Shown piece after piece: positions 35,077-44,835 of a stretch of DNA of 64,000 bases. Source of the stretch: Cervus elaphus (Eukaryota > Chordata > Mammalia > Artiodactyla > Cervidae); assembly GCF_910594005.1 (NCBI RefSeq), contig NC_057815.1, forward strand, positions 82,755,552 through 82,819,551. The letters run 5' to 3'. Position 1 is the first letter of the stretch. The number at the start of each line of letters is the position of its first letter. Made by a program: the position numbers and the translations under genes. The notes under the pieces are model-generated. The model searched no databases. It worked only from the letters and a program-made list of their open reading frames with translations, and had not been told where the DNA came from.

Positions 35077-35990
35077 GTTCAAAATTGGAAAAGGAGGCTG
35101 TCTATTGTCAGCCTGTTTATTTAACTTCTGTTCAGAGTACATCATGCAAAATGCCAGGTTGGATGAATCAAAAGCTGAAATCAAGAGCCGGAAGAAATAT
35201 CAACGACCTCAGATATGCAGATGATACCACTCTAATAGCAGCAAGTGAAGAGGAACTAAAGAGCCTCTTGATGAAGGTGAAAGAGAAGAGTGAAAAAGCT
35301 GACTTGAAACTCAATATTCTAATGACTAAGATCATGGCATCTGGTCCCATCACTTCATGGCAAATAGTTGGGGAAACAATGGACACAGTGACAAACTTTG
35401 TTTTCTTAGGCTTCAAAATCACTATGAATGGTAACTACAGTCATGAAATTAATAGACCCTTGCTCCTTGAAAGGAAAGTTATGACAAACCTAGACAGCAT
35501 ATTAAAAAACAGAGACATCACTTTGCTGACCAAGTTCTGTACAGTCAAAGCTATGATTTTTCTGGTAGTGGTGTACAGAGGTGAGTTGGACCATAAAGAA
35601 GGATAAGTGCCAAAGAATTGATGCTTTTGGATTATGGTGCTGGAGAAGACTCTTGAGAATTCCTTTGCTTGTAAGAAGATGAAATCAGTCAATCCTGAAG
35701 AAATCAACCCTGAATATTCATTGGAAGGACAGTTGCCAAGCTGAAGCTGCTATGATTTGGCCACCTGATATGAAAAGCAAACTCATTGGAAAAGACCCTG
35801 GTGCTGGGAAAGATCAAAAGCAAAAGAAGAGAGTGGAGGAGGATGAGATGGTTAGATAGCGTCATGGGCTCAATGGAAATGAATCTGAGCAATCTCTGAG
35901 AGATAGTGGAGGACAGAGAAGCCTGGCATAAGCAGTCCATAGAGTCACAAAGAGTCAGACATGACTTAGCAACTGAACAAAAACAAGATG
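35077..35990 (+). mobile_element. Host BovB, plus-strand part after the insertion
   Basis: It resumes with 'gttcaaaattggaaaaggag', the sequence that follows the words at 31970 in BovB. The frame at 35085-35606 contains DLRYADDTTLI, then KSLLMKVKEKSEKADLKLN and a C-terminal segment. The tail is 'caactgaacaaaaacaagat', the older A/C-rich type, consistent with this copy being older than the one inside it. Confidence 0.9.
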
Positions 35991-36102
35991 AAAAAATACA
36001 CTAATTCGCCAACAGCATGAGGGGTGTGGGGTGCAAAAAAGCCCACCAAACCAAAACATGATTAAAAGGAGAGGAAAAGGAAATCCTAAAAATGTCATTC
36101 TT
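35991..36102. other. Spacer between tail-to-tail BovB copies
   Basis: About 110 bp of A-rich sequence separating the 3' ends of a plus-strand and a minus-strand BovB. It would be the loop of the hairpin described in the findings. Confidence 0.7.
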
Positions 36103-36541
36103 TCAATTCAGTTCATTTGCTCAGTGGTGTCCAGCTCTTTGTGACCCAATGTGCTGCAGCATTCCAGGCTTCCCTGTCCATCACCCTGGAGCTTGCTCAA
36201 ACTCTTGTCCATCAAAGCAATGACACAATCAAACCATTTCATCCTCTGTCATCCTCTCTTCCTCCTGCCTTCAATCTTTCCCAACATCAGGGTCTTTTCC
36301 AAGGAGTCAGTTCTTCGCATCAGGTGGCCAAAGTATTGGAGCTTTAGCTTCAGTATCAGTCCTTCCAATGAACATTCAGGACTGATTTCCTTTAGGATTG
36401 ACTGGTTTGATGTCCATGCAATCCAAGGGACTCTCAAGTATCTTCTCCAACACCACAGTTCTAAAGCATAAGTTCTTCAGTGTTCAGCTTTCTTTATGGT
36501 CCAGCTCTCACATCCATACATGACTACTGGAAAAACCATAG
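36103..36541 (-). mobile_element. BovB LINE, 5'-truncated
   Basis: A 439-bp minus-strand BovB 3' piece ('caattcagttcatttgctca' to 'tactggaaaaaccatag'). The minus frame at 36249-36437 encodes MRVPWIAWTSNQSIL and the basic IEGRRKRG. No clear target duplication. Confidence 0.92.
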
Positions 36542-36734
36542 GTAATTCTTTTCTTTTTAACATTTCTTCAAAAAATCTACTAAGACACATGGTGTGCAAC
36601 AACTCAATGCATAAATGAAAATTAAAGAAACTCAACTAAGAAATAATCAGATCTATTCTCAAACCATCAAAGAAATATTTATTTAAATCATTCCACCTGG
36701 AAAACACACTTCATATTTTTAGTAACTCACTTAA

Positions 36735-36838
36735 TTCTTTTCTCATATAGTCCACTACAGAGTATTGAGTAGAGTTCCCTGTGTATACAGTAGTTTCTTA
36801 TTGATTATCTAGTTAATATACAGTAGTGTGTTTATGTC
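36735..36838 (-). mobile_element. L1 3' UTR fragment
   Basis: 'catatagtccactacagagt', 'attgagtagagttccctgtg' and 'tacagtagtttcttattgat' match the reverse-complement L1 3' UTR, as in 481-850 and 43765-44010. Confidence 0.7.
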
Positions 36839-36863
36839 ACTTAAGTCTGGGAATTCTCAAACA

Positions 36864-36975
36864 ATTCAATGGTGAGGCCTCTGTGGTTCTACTTCAAGGG
36901 GAACAGGTTCGATCTCTGGCCAGGGAACTAAGATCATCTATGCCATGTTCTGCAGCTAAAAGAAAAAGAAAAGGA
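36864..36975 (+). mobile_element. CHR-type (cetartiodactyl) SINE
   Basis: The order 'gaggcctctgtggttctact', 'ggttcgatctctggccaggg', 'aactaagatcatctatgcc' plus an A-rich end matches the tRNA-derived CHR SINEs of whales and ruminants. It differs from Bov-tA in body sequence. Diverged; the only copy found here. Confidence 0.75.
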
Positions 36976-37129
36976 ATTTAAAAACTCAATTCTAGCTAGT
37001 TTTGCCAGCTAAATGTTTCCTTTTGTATCCTAAACAGCCCAGGATGCAAGGGAAGACTCAATATACGAGACAAGCATCCCACAATTTCTCATTGTGAAAG
37101 CAAAATTGAATTTTAAAAAGTCTTAAGAT

Positions 37130-37346
37130 GGGTTTCCCAGGTGGAACCATTGAAAAAATATCTGTCTGCCAATGCGAGAGGTGCAAGAGTCGTGAGTTCA
37201 GTCCCTGGGTTGGGAAGATCCCCTGGAGGAGGAAATGTCACCCCGCTCCAGTATTCTTGCCTGGAATATTTTATGGGCAGAGGAGCCTGGTGGGCTACTG
37301 TCCATGGGACAACAAAGAGTTGGACATGGTTGAGTGACTGAGCAAG
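37130..37346 (+). mobile_element. Bov-tA SINE
   Basis: Plus-strand Bov-tA with a diverged head ('gggtttcccaggtggaacca') and a regular body through 'gttggacatggttgagtgac'. Both plus-strand frames across it are SINE-derived. Confidence 0.9.
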
Positions 37347-37494
37347 ATGACTTTTTAAGTTAGTAGGGGGCAGTAAGGCAGCGGTATGAGGAGGTAAGCT
37401 GAGGGGTTTGGAAGAGGTTGCCATGGTAACTCAACATTCCGTCTAGAACATTCTTTGATGTGATGGGAGGAATGGTGTATTTCCGATGGTGTAC

Positions 37495-37781
37495 TTCTAC
37501 TATGGCTGCTCTGACATATAATAACATGCTTGGTGGCTTAAAGCAGCACACAGATATTCTCCTACAGAGTTGTCAAATCAGTTTCACTGGCAGAGATCCA
37601 GGTGTTAGTAGGGCTGAATCCTCTAGGGGAGAATCTGGTCCTGGCCTCTTCCAGCTTCTGGCAGCTGCCATCTTGGCTGGTGGCTGAGTTGTTTCAGTCT
37701 CCACCTCTGTGATCATATGATGTTCTCTTCTGTCTGCCAAGATCTCCCTTGGCCTCTCTCATAAAGACTCTGGGACACATT
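37495..37781 (-). mobile_element. MaLR-type ancient LTR fragment (left part)
   Basis: 'ggtggcttaaagcagcacac', 'ctctaggggagaatctggtc' and 'ctcttccagcttctggcagc' follow the reverse complement of an ancient mammalian ERVL-MaLR LTR (MLT1-like). Non-coding. It is interrupted by a SINE at 37782 and resumes after 37997. Confidence 0.5.
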
Positions 37782-37997
37782 TGTTTTTGTTGTTGTTGTT
37801 TAGTCACTAACGCATGCCTCACTCTGCAACCCCAAGGACTATAGCCTGCCAGGCTCCTCTTTCTATGGGATTTCCAGGCAAGAATACTGGAGTGGGTTGC
37901 CATTTCCTTCTCCAGGGGATCTTCCTGACTGAGGGATCGAACCCTAAGCTCCTGCATTGGCAGGCAGATACTTTACTGCTGAGCCACCAGGGACGCC
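37782..37997 (-). mobile_element. Bov-tA SINE with (GTT)n tail
   Basis: Minus-strand Bov-tA with a GTT-repeat tail at the left (37785-37801) and the head at the right ('tgagccaccagggacgccc'). It splits the MaLR-like LTR. Confidence 0.9.
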
Positions 37998-38150
37998 CAT
38001 AGACCACCTTTATAATCTAAGGTAATCACACCATCTGGAGATCCTTAGTATAATTACATCTGCAAAGGCATTTGTTCCAGATATAAGATAATACTTAGCA
38101 TCTCCAAACCTTTGGACCCAATCTCTTTTGAGAGATATTATTCAAATTAT
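37998..38150 (-). mobile_element. MaLR-type ancient LTR fragment (right part)
   Basis: 'aattacatctgcaaaggcat' at about 38054-38073, preceded by 'taatctaaggtaatcacacc', continues the LTR interrupted at 37782. Confidence 0.5.
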
Positions 38151-38489
38151 CTTAGATGGAAATTAGGTAAGAGGCCAAAAAGATAAATGTTCCAAGAGTG
38201 ACCTCTGAGCTAAAGAATATTTATAAAGAATACAGAATATTTATACAAAATACAGAATGTTTTTAGAATACAAAAAGTCACTTTTACAGGGAATTTGAGA
38301 ATAAAATATGGAATGCTGCCTTGATCTCTGTTTTGCTAATAAAAAAGAAAAAATTTGCCACTTGAAAATAGAAGATGGTAGGAATAAGAGTATTTCACTC
38401 TCACATTCTCTTAAAATTGAGGTTGTGATGGATATTCATTTTTAAAAAGTCAGCTGGCCTTATTAGAAAATTTTTTGATATATGCAGGG

Positions 38490-38620
38490 CAAAAAAAAAA
38501 ATCCATTTTGCAAATGGAAACACCAAGACTCAGAAAACAAAAAGTGATGTACCAAAGCTAATCAGTAAAATATTACCAAGTCTCTTAACTCAAATTTCAG
38601 TGTAACCCTCTAGCATGTAC
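38490..38620 (-). mobile_element. MIR SINE fragment
   Basis: 'caaatggaaacaccaagact' and 'gtgatgtaccaaagctaatc' match the reverse-complement MIR core. Confidence 0.6.
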
Positions 38621-39120
38621 ATTATATCTCAGATTTTTTTTTTGCCTTCTCACACATCTCTGTGTATCTCAGGAATAAAGTGTCACAAATAATTCATTTA
38701 AAGTCTAGGCTGTGACCCAGTGATTTCGAGACATAAAACCAATGTTGCTTTTCAGCATCTGTAAGATCCAGAGTTAGAAGTGATCAAAGCTTTCAGAAAT
38801 GATGAGAGTGACTGTTTTCTTGCAGTTCAGATAATCAGGCTCTTCTGACAACAGAGAAAGAAAATAAGCATCTATGGGGGAGGATGGAGTTTGGCAGTGG
38901 ATCTTCTGGCCTACTCAAGTAAGAAGGCATGTCACTCTTTACATGCTCTGGATCCTTTCAGGGAAACAAAAATATGTACCTTCTAAAATACTCCGCTTTC
39001 TGAAAAGCAAGGATGATTTCACAGATGAGAATTCAGAATTTTCTTTCTCATTTGAGTAAAATACTACCTCCAAACACATCATCTTTTAAACACATACCCC
39101 CAAAAAGAATCTTTTAAATG
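38621..39120. other. No gene or clear repeat
   Basis: Non-coding. The frame at 38874-39059 is short and unrecognised. Confidence 0.5.
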
Positions 39121-39216
39121 TTTTTATTTATTTTTAATTAGAGGATAATTGCTTTACAATATTGTGTTGGTTCTGCCACGCAACAACATGAACCAGCCAT
39201 AGGTATACATATGTCT
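39121..39216 (-). mobile_element. L1 3' UTR (left part)
   Basis: A T-rich end, then 'agaggataattgctttacaa', reverse-complement ruminant L1 3' UTR. It is split by a SINE at 39217. The last 12 bp are the target duplication. Confidence 0.85.
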
Positions 39217-39440
39217 GGGCTTCACTAGAGGTTCAGCAGCAAGGACTCCACCTACAATTCAGGAGCCACAGGAGAGGCAGGTTTGATCCCTGGGTTGGGA
39301 AGATCCCCTGGAGGAAGGCATAGCATCAACTCCGGTGTTCTTGCCTGGAGAATCCCACAGTCAGAGGGTCCTGGCAGGCTACAGTCCAAAGGGCCCCACA
39401 GAGTTGGACATGACTGAAGTGACTTAGCATGCAGGCACGC
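39217..39440 (+). mobile_element. Bov-tA SINE nested in L1
   Basis: Plus-strand Bov-tA ('gggcttcactagaggttcag' head, body to 'gactgaagtgacttagcatg'). It is flanked by the exact 12-bp repeat ATACATATGTCT at 39205-39216 and 39441-39452, made of L1 sequence. Confidence 0.94.
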
Positions 39441-39632
39441 ATACATATGTCTCATCCCTCTTGAACCTCACTCCCATCTCCCACCCCACCCCACCCTTCT
39501 AGGTTGTCACAGAGCTCCCTGTGTCATATAGCAAATTCCCACTGGCTATCTATTTTACATATGATAATGTGTGTGTTTCCATGCTACTCTCTCAATTCAC
39601 CCGCTCTACCCTCTCCTTCACACACTGTGTTT
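39441..39632 (-). mobile_element. L1 3' UTR (right part)
   Basis: It continues the L1 3' UTR after the SINE: 'ctcatccctcttgaacctca', a C-rich run near 39483-39496, 'tgtcatatagcaaattccca', then 'ccctctccttcacacactgt'. No ORF2 sequence. Confidence 0.85.
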
Positions 39633-40114
39633 AAAGGCATATGAAAGACATAAGAAGTATGCCCTTCTGTATGTGCAAAATGCTATTTCTTCTTAACACA
39701 TTCAGACTCTTGCTCTGAGCATTTTGTTCCTTTTAAGCAACTTAGACATGAAAAGCACAATAATATAGTAGACATGGTTGCTAATGTATTATCCTTCCAT
39801 CACTTTTTATAACTGATTAACAAGAGAAAAGTAAAAGGTTAATTTTCTAATTACATACTCCCCAGAGGTAAATTATGCATGTTATCACATTCATTGACAC
39901 ACCATAATGGGCACTTTAATGAAAAAGCGATTTTCTCTGAAGCTATGAACAATCAACAGTGTATTTTTAGGAATCAAGTAGGCAGCAGGCAAACTAGTGA
40001 AAAGACCTGCCTCTACCAAAAATGTATTTAGAAGCAGCTTTTGCCTTCCAAGCAAGCTGTGCTGTTCCAAATCAATCAGTCTAACCAAACTGAATGTGAC
40101 TTAAGATGAGGCTG
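39633..40114. other. Repeat-poor unique stretch
   Basis: No gene or repeat recognised. A TAATTTTCTAATTACA block near 39840-39856 has homeodomain-type cores. Weak candidate for conserved non-coding DNA. Confidence 0.4.
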
Positions 40115-40320
40115 TTGAGTCTAACCTGGGTTTGACTCCACGCTCCTTCACTACTAGCTGCCTGACCTAAGCACACTCTTAGATTATCTATGCATTGATT
40201 TCTTCATTGATCCATGGAAATAATGTGATGATGTAATTCACTGCGCAAAAGAAGTGATATATAGGTATAGCAACTAATGCGGAGTCTGTCACATATCAGA
40301 CTCTAAATACAGTCTGAGTC
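40115..40320 (+). mobile_element. MIR SINE
   Basis: 'tctaacctgggtttgactcc', 'actactagctgcctgaccta' and 'ctatgcattgatttcttcat' follow plus-strand MIR in order. Confidence 0.75.
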
Positions 40321-41023
40321 ATGAGAGAAATTGAGATTAGGGATGGAATATATGGGTTATTCTAAATATCCGTACTTAGAAATATCTATATAAACAACAT
40401 TTTCTGAGAGCATGCTTTCATTTGGTTTATCCTTTATAAGGAAAGGCATCTAAGTCTTGAAGATAGAGATATAGAATTTCCTGTGATATCTTTATTTCTG
40501 AGCTCAGAGCATTTCTATGAAAAACAGAAGAATTAGGGATGAGAAAACACTTTCACCTTTAATCCAGTTAGTATATTAACCTCGGAGAGGCTCCTAAGTC
40601 CCATCCACTTTTGGATCTTTCACCTAAACTTGCTAGAGGCCAGTCATGCCCGAAAGAATATAAATGGGGACAGTTTGAGCAAGGGAGTTGTACAGCTGCT
40701 CGAGAAGTTTGCTGAAAAATAAGAAAATCCAAGACCAAAGGAGATGTGCCAGTGATTTAAATCAGATTTGCATTCTTGTTTCTAGGACAAAAGGCTCAAG
40801 GTAGCAGATCATATTGTAAATATTGTAGCAGCTTCCTTCCATGATCATCAGTAACATTAAAATGTGTTTCTGTGAGCTTTTAATCTAGTATTATCAGTGA
40901 AAAGCAGAATACAGAGATAACAGTGCTTGTTCATTTTAAGAAAAAAGTTTTGTTTTTTTTTTTCCTGTTTCATGGCAAACTTGTTACCCTATACTTCCTT
41001 GCATTTTTTTTTTTTTTTTTTTT
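40321..41023. other. No gene or clear repeat
   Basis: Unique-looking non-coding sequence ending in a poly(T) run at about 41007-41025. Confidence 0.5.
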
Positions 41024-41039
41024 TTGCATTTTTAGATAA

Positions 41040-41260
41040 ATAGCAAGTGAGCAAGTGAAGTCACTCAGTTGTGTCTGACTCTTTGCGACCCCATGGACTG
41101 TAGCCTGCCAGGCTCCTCTGTCCATGGGATTCTCCAAGCAAGGGTACTGGAGTGGGTTGCCATTCCCTTCTCCAGGGGATCTTCCCGACCCAGGGATCGA
41201 ACCTGGGTCTCCCGCATTGCAGGCAGATGTTTTACCATCTGAGCCACCAGGGAAGCCTCC
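41040..41260 (-). mobile_element. Bov-tA SINE, young-looking
   Basis: Minus-strand Bov-tA close to the family's usual sequence throughout. It keeps CpGs, for example in 'tttgcgaccc', 'ggatcttcccgaccc' and 'tctcccgcattg'. It has an exact 16-bp flanking duplication TTGCATTTTTAGATAA at 41024-41039 and 41261-41276. Probably the most recent SINE insertion in the window. Confidence 0.96.
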
Positions 41261-41307
41261 TTGCATTTTTAGATAAGAAAGCTTACCTTTACTAGAGATA
41301 ATATAAG

Positions 41308-41525
41308 GTAATGAAAAGAGCATTGAATTGAGAGGAGAACCTGGGCTCAATCTTACTTTCTCTGTAACTTTGGACAAATTACTTAACCTCTCTGAGTTTT
41401 GTTACTTGTGAAATGGAAATAAGGGCAGCCCTCTTGAAGGGCTGTCAAGAGGATTAAATGCCAGCACAAAGTACTTGGCTTAATGCCTGAACAACCTGAG
41501 TCACTAAATAGGTTTTTGAGTAAAT
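41308..41525 (+). mobile_element. MIR SINE
   Basis: A well-preserved MIR: 'gagaacctgggctcaatctt', 'ggacaaattacttaacctct', 'tgtgaaatggaaataaggg', 'aagaggattaaatgcc'. Confidence 0.85.
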
Positions 41526-42121
41526 GAACAAAGCAATTCTTTTAATCATCTCTGCACTCTTTTGGTGACAGAGAACTTCCCACCCTAGAGTTATGGGGAG
41601 GGCCAAACACACAGCATTTGACTAGATGAATACAAATCCACAGCAGCTTATTAGTCACAAATACTCACAGTCTGGAGAAGGAGGACACAGGGAAACACAC
41701 TTGGATGGTACTTAAGAACAGAGTGGACAGTCAGGTGCTGTGGGAATCAGGCTTTGTCATAGTAAGAGAGTAAAGTATCCTTGGTTCCAGACAATGGGCT
41801 TGTCTGATTCATTCCGCAGGTTGGAAGGGAGCTGAGAACTGGCTTTCAGGGAAGAGCAGGAAGTGTAACTGATCCCTTTGATAATAAGGTTTGTTTAGCT
41901 GGGTTATTTTATCCATGGGAACAGAATGAAAAGGAGATGTTAAGGTTAGTCAATTGCAGATCCTTCCAATTTCCCCAGATGTCAAAGTCACACATAATAT
42001 TGGGTCTCAACTGTAAATAGTAACTCAATAGTAAAGCTTAATCTTCCTGTGATCATCTTTATCCCACATTTTCCTCCAAAGAAAAAAGCAGGATATTTAT
42101 ATTTTTCAGAATGATTAACAA
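41526..42121. other. No gene or clear repeat
   Basis: Non-coding, with no named repeat. Confidence 0.5.
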
Positions 42122-42128
42122 TCCCATA

Positions 42129-42259
42129 AAGTGAAAAGTGAAAGTGAAGTCGCTCAGTCGTGTCTGACTCTTTGCGACCCTGTGGACTGTAGCCCACCAG
42201 GCTTCTCCGTCCATAGGGTTCTCCAGGCAAGAATACTGGAGTGGGTTTCCAGTTCCTTC
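42129..42259 (-). mobile_element. Bov-A monomer SINE
   Basis: Minus-strand head-less Bov-A with the AAGTGAAAAGTGAAAGTGA tail at the left. It is flanked by the 7-bp repeat TCCCATA at 42122-42128 and 42260-42266. This short form inserted on its own, so it is not a truncated Bov-tA. Confidence 0.88.
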
Positions 42260-42266
42260 TCCCATA

Positions 42267-43442
42267 GTCTGATGATAATTTTATATGGAAAAGAAGGAGG
42301 AAGAGAAAGAAGAGGGGAGGAAGAGGATAATTATTTAAGCCAGAAACTTCTTGCAACTAATCTAGGAAGTTGTACCAAGTGGTGATGCTGCCTCAAACAA
42401 TCTGGATCTTGAATTAATGTTACAAGTTTTGGTAGTAAAAGGTGAGGAAAAGAGAATAAATAGTAATGTTGGCACAACTTAATTATATGCTGATTAAATT
42501 GAATTTTTTTTTCTTCTTATTCTTAAAAAAAATAATAAATTCCTTTTTCAAGGAACAGCTAAGAATAATAGAACAATGAAACATGATTTGCTGATGCCCA
42601 ACCAACTTCACTTTATCTTTCTATAATAGATAGAAGCTGCCACCTGTTCCTTCTGGCTGGCTGACAGTAACTTCATTACCTGTTTACTTCAACTATGTGA
42701 TTGAAAATGTCACCAAAATCTCACTTTTCCTAGTTCAGCTTCCTATAGTATCTCTAAACTTATCCTCTGCCTAATATTTTGCGTATTATGTATGAACTTT
42801 TGAGATCTTAAGTAGACTTTGTTAAACTGATATGAAGAAAAAAAGTGTCTTAAAATTTACATTTAAGAAAATTCTTCTAAGAGCTAGGAACTTGAAAGAG
42901 AAATGCTATTTTATTCTTCTGAATTCCAAATGGCTTGACTTGGGAAGATCAGGAGTCAGAACCTAAAGAAAGGTGAAATTAAGTTTATCAACTAAACAGA
43001 AAGGGAATGAGAAAACAAGGCTAAACATTATGACGTTAATTTGAACTCAAAGGGACTATAGAGTGAGAAGTAGTAGAATGTGACTAGATTGGAAACTGTC
43101 TGGAGTCCTGAGAATGAACCCTGTGCCCATTACTATCCACAAATTTTACCCTAGCCTTGAGGCTAATTTAACTGAAGTTCATATGCAGGATGAGGATTTT
43201 ATGCATCTGAAGAGTGAAGAGATGCTTGGACCATGGACATCACTAGAGGACAACATTGGACAATGAGACGGGCCTTCTGCTTTATGATCGAACAGAGGCT
43301 GGGATGGACAAGGAACAGCAAGCAGTGCAGGATGTCCCTTCTAAATAACAGGGCAACATAAGCCTCAGCTCCTGTTCGATGGAGAGGGAGAAGGAGAACA
43401 TTAAATTGACCCAGTTCAAATCAAGAGACAAACATTAAAAGT
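42267..43442. other. No gene or clear repeat
   Basis: About 1.2 kb of non-coding sequence. A purine-rich stretch lies at 42287-42330. No open frame of note. Confidence 0.55.
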
Positions 43443-43453
43443 CAGGAATGACA

Positions 43454-43678
43454 TGTGTGTGCACGCTAAGTCACTTCAGTCGTGTCTGACTCAACGACCT
43501 TATGGACTATAGCTCACCAGGCTCCTCTGTACATGGGATTCTCCAGGCAAAAATACTGGAGTGGGTTACCAGGCCCTCCTGCAGGGGATCTTCCCAACCC
43601 AGGGATCAAACTCTCATCTTCTATGTCTCCTGCATTGGCAGATGGGTTCTTTACTGCGAATGCCACCTTGGAAGCCCC
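43454..43678 (-). mobile_element. Bov-tA SINE
   Basis: Minus-strand Bov-tA with a short TG-rich tail at the left and the head at the right ('gaatgccaccttggaagccc'). The flanking 11-bp repeat CAGGAATGACA at 43443-43453 and 43679-43689 is exact. Confidence 0.94.
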
Positions 43679-43764
43679 CAGGAATGACACAAATGACATC
43701 AAATTTGCACAATTAAACTTCTTTTACCGAATGAAAACAATAACTTAATTTTACTAATTTCTTT

Positions 43765-44010
43765 AAAAGTTATTTTTAATTTAATATTTATTTTACATTG
43801 AATTATCATTGATTTATAACACTGTGTTAGTTTCAAGTATATAGCAACGTGATTCAGTTATACATATATCCAATTCTTTCAGATTCTTTTCCCATATAGA
43901 CTATACAGAATGTTGGGTAAAGTTCCCTGTGCTATACAGTAGGTTCTTGATTATCTATTTTATATATGGTATTGCATGTATAGTAACCCCAAACTATTTT
44001 GTACTTCTTA
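43765..44010 (-). mobile_element. L1 3' UTR fragment
   Basis: A T/A-rich end then 'gatttataacactgtgttag', 'cttttcccatatagactata' and 'tgctatacagtaggttcttg': reverse-complement L1 3' UTR, moderately old. Confidence 0.8.
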
Positions 44011-44336
44011 TTAATGACTATCAGTTGGAATTCCTGTACAGAGATAATGCCATTTAAAAAATAATGTATTTTTTCTTAATTTTTTTTAAAGCACAAAGCA
44101 AAATGATACCCCACTCCTGAAGTATTTTCCCTTAAATATGGCCATATAATCTGCATTTGATGCTTTCTCCTCAAGTAGTCCATCACTATCTGAATAACTA
44201 AGTTAGAGGCAAACCATGAAAATGCAAATTTCAAACTGGCAAGAGGTATTTATGAACCTAAAGATATAAGGACAAAGATTGTTCTTTTAAGCAAGGAGTT
44301 AGCATATAATATGGTTTCATATCAGAGTAAAACACG
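44011..44336. other. No gene or clear repeat
   Basis: Non-coding sequence before a SINE pair. Confidence 0.5.
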
Positions 44337-44530
44337 CTTCCCCTGGTGTCTCAGACAGTAAACAGTCCGCCTGAAATGCAGAAGACTCTGATTCGGGAGA
44401 GATCCCCTGGAGAAGGGAATGGCCACCCAATCCAGTATTCTTGCCTGGAGAATTCCATGGACAAAGGAGACTGGTGGGCTTTAGTCCATGGGGTAGCAGA
44501 GAGTCTGACACAACTTAGCAATTAACAGCA
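44337..44530 (+). mobile_element. Bov-tA SINE (first of a tandem pair)
   Basis: Plus-strand Bov-tA: 'gcttcccctggtgtctcaga' head; the body ends 'gacacaacttagcaattaac'. The head carries a deletion in the B-box area. It is followed within a few bases by a second copy in the same orientation. Confidence 0.9.
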
Positions 44531-44534
44531 ACTA

Positions 44535-44732
44535 GCATTTCCCTGTGGCTCAGCTGGTAAAGAATCCTCCTGCAATGCAGGAGACGGGTTCGATCCCTGG
44601 GTGTGGAAGATCCCCTGGAGAAGGGAATGGCTACCCACTCTAGTATTCTGGCCTGGAGAATCCCTCAATCTGTATAGGCCATGGGGTGGCAAAGACTGGG
44701 ACACAACTGAGTGACTTTCACTTTCACTTTCA
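44535..44732 (+). mobile_element. Bov-tA SINE (second of a tandem pair)
   Basis: 'catttccctgtggctcagct' head with intact B-box-like 'gggttcgatccctgg', body to 'gacacaactgagtgac', then a TTTCAC-repeat tail at about 44715-44731. It differs from its neighbour in body and tail type, which favours two insertions over a duplication. Confidence 0.9.
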
Positions 44733-44835
44733 AATTTCAGCAAAGTAAAATAATAGGAGAGAAATTGATAGATGAAATAGACCTATGCCAGAGAATCTGC
44801 AAGGCATGACGAATTGGAGCTCTGTAAGGCAGCAA

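Noticed and set aside
44535..44610. tRNA-Glu-like sequence as a tRNA gene
   Set aside because: It has A- and B-box-like words but is the head of a Bov-tA SINE, followed directly by a Bov-A body. The same holds for the other SINE heads.
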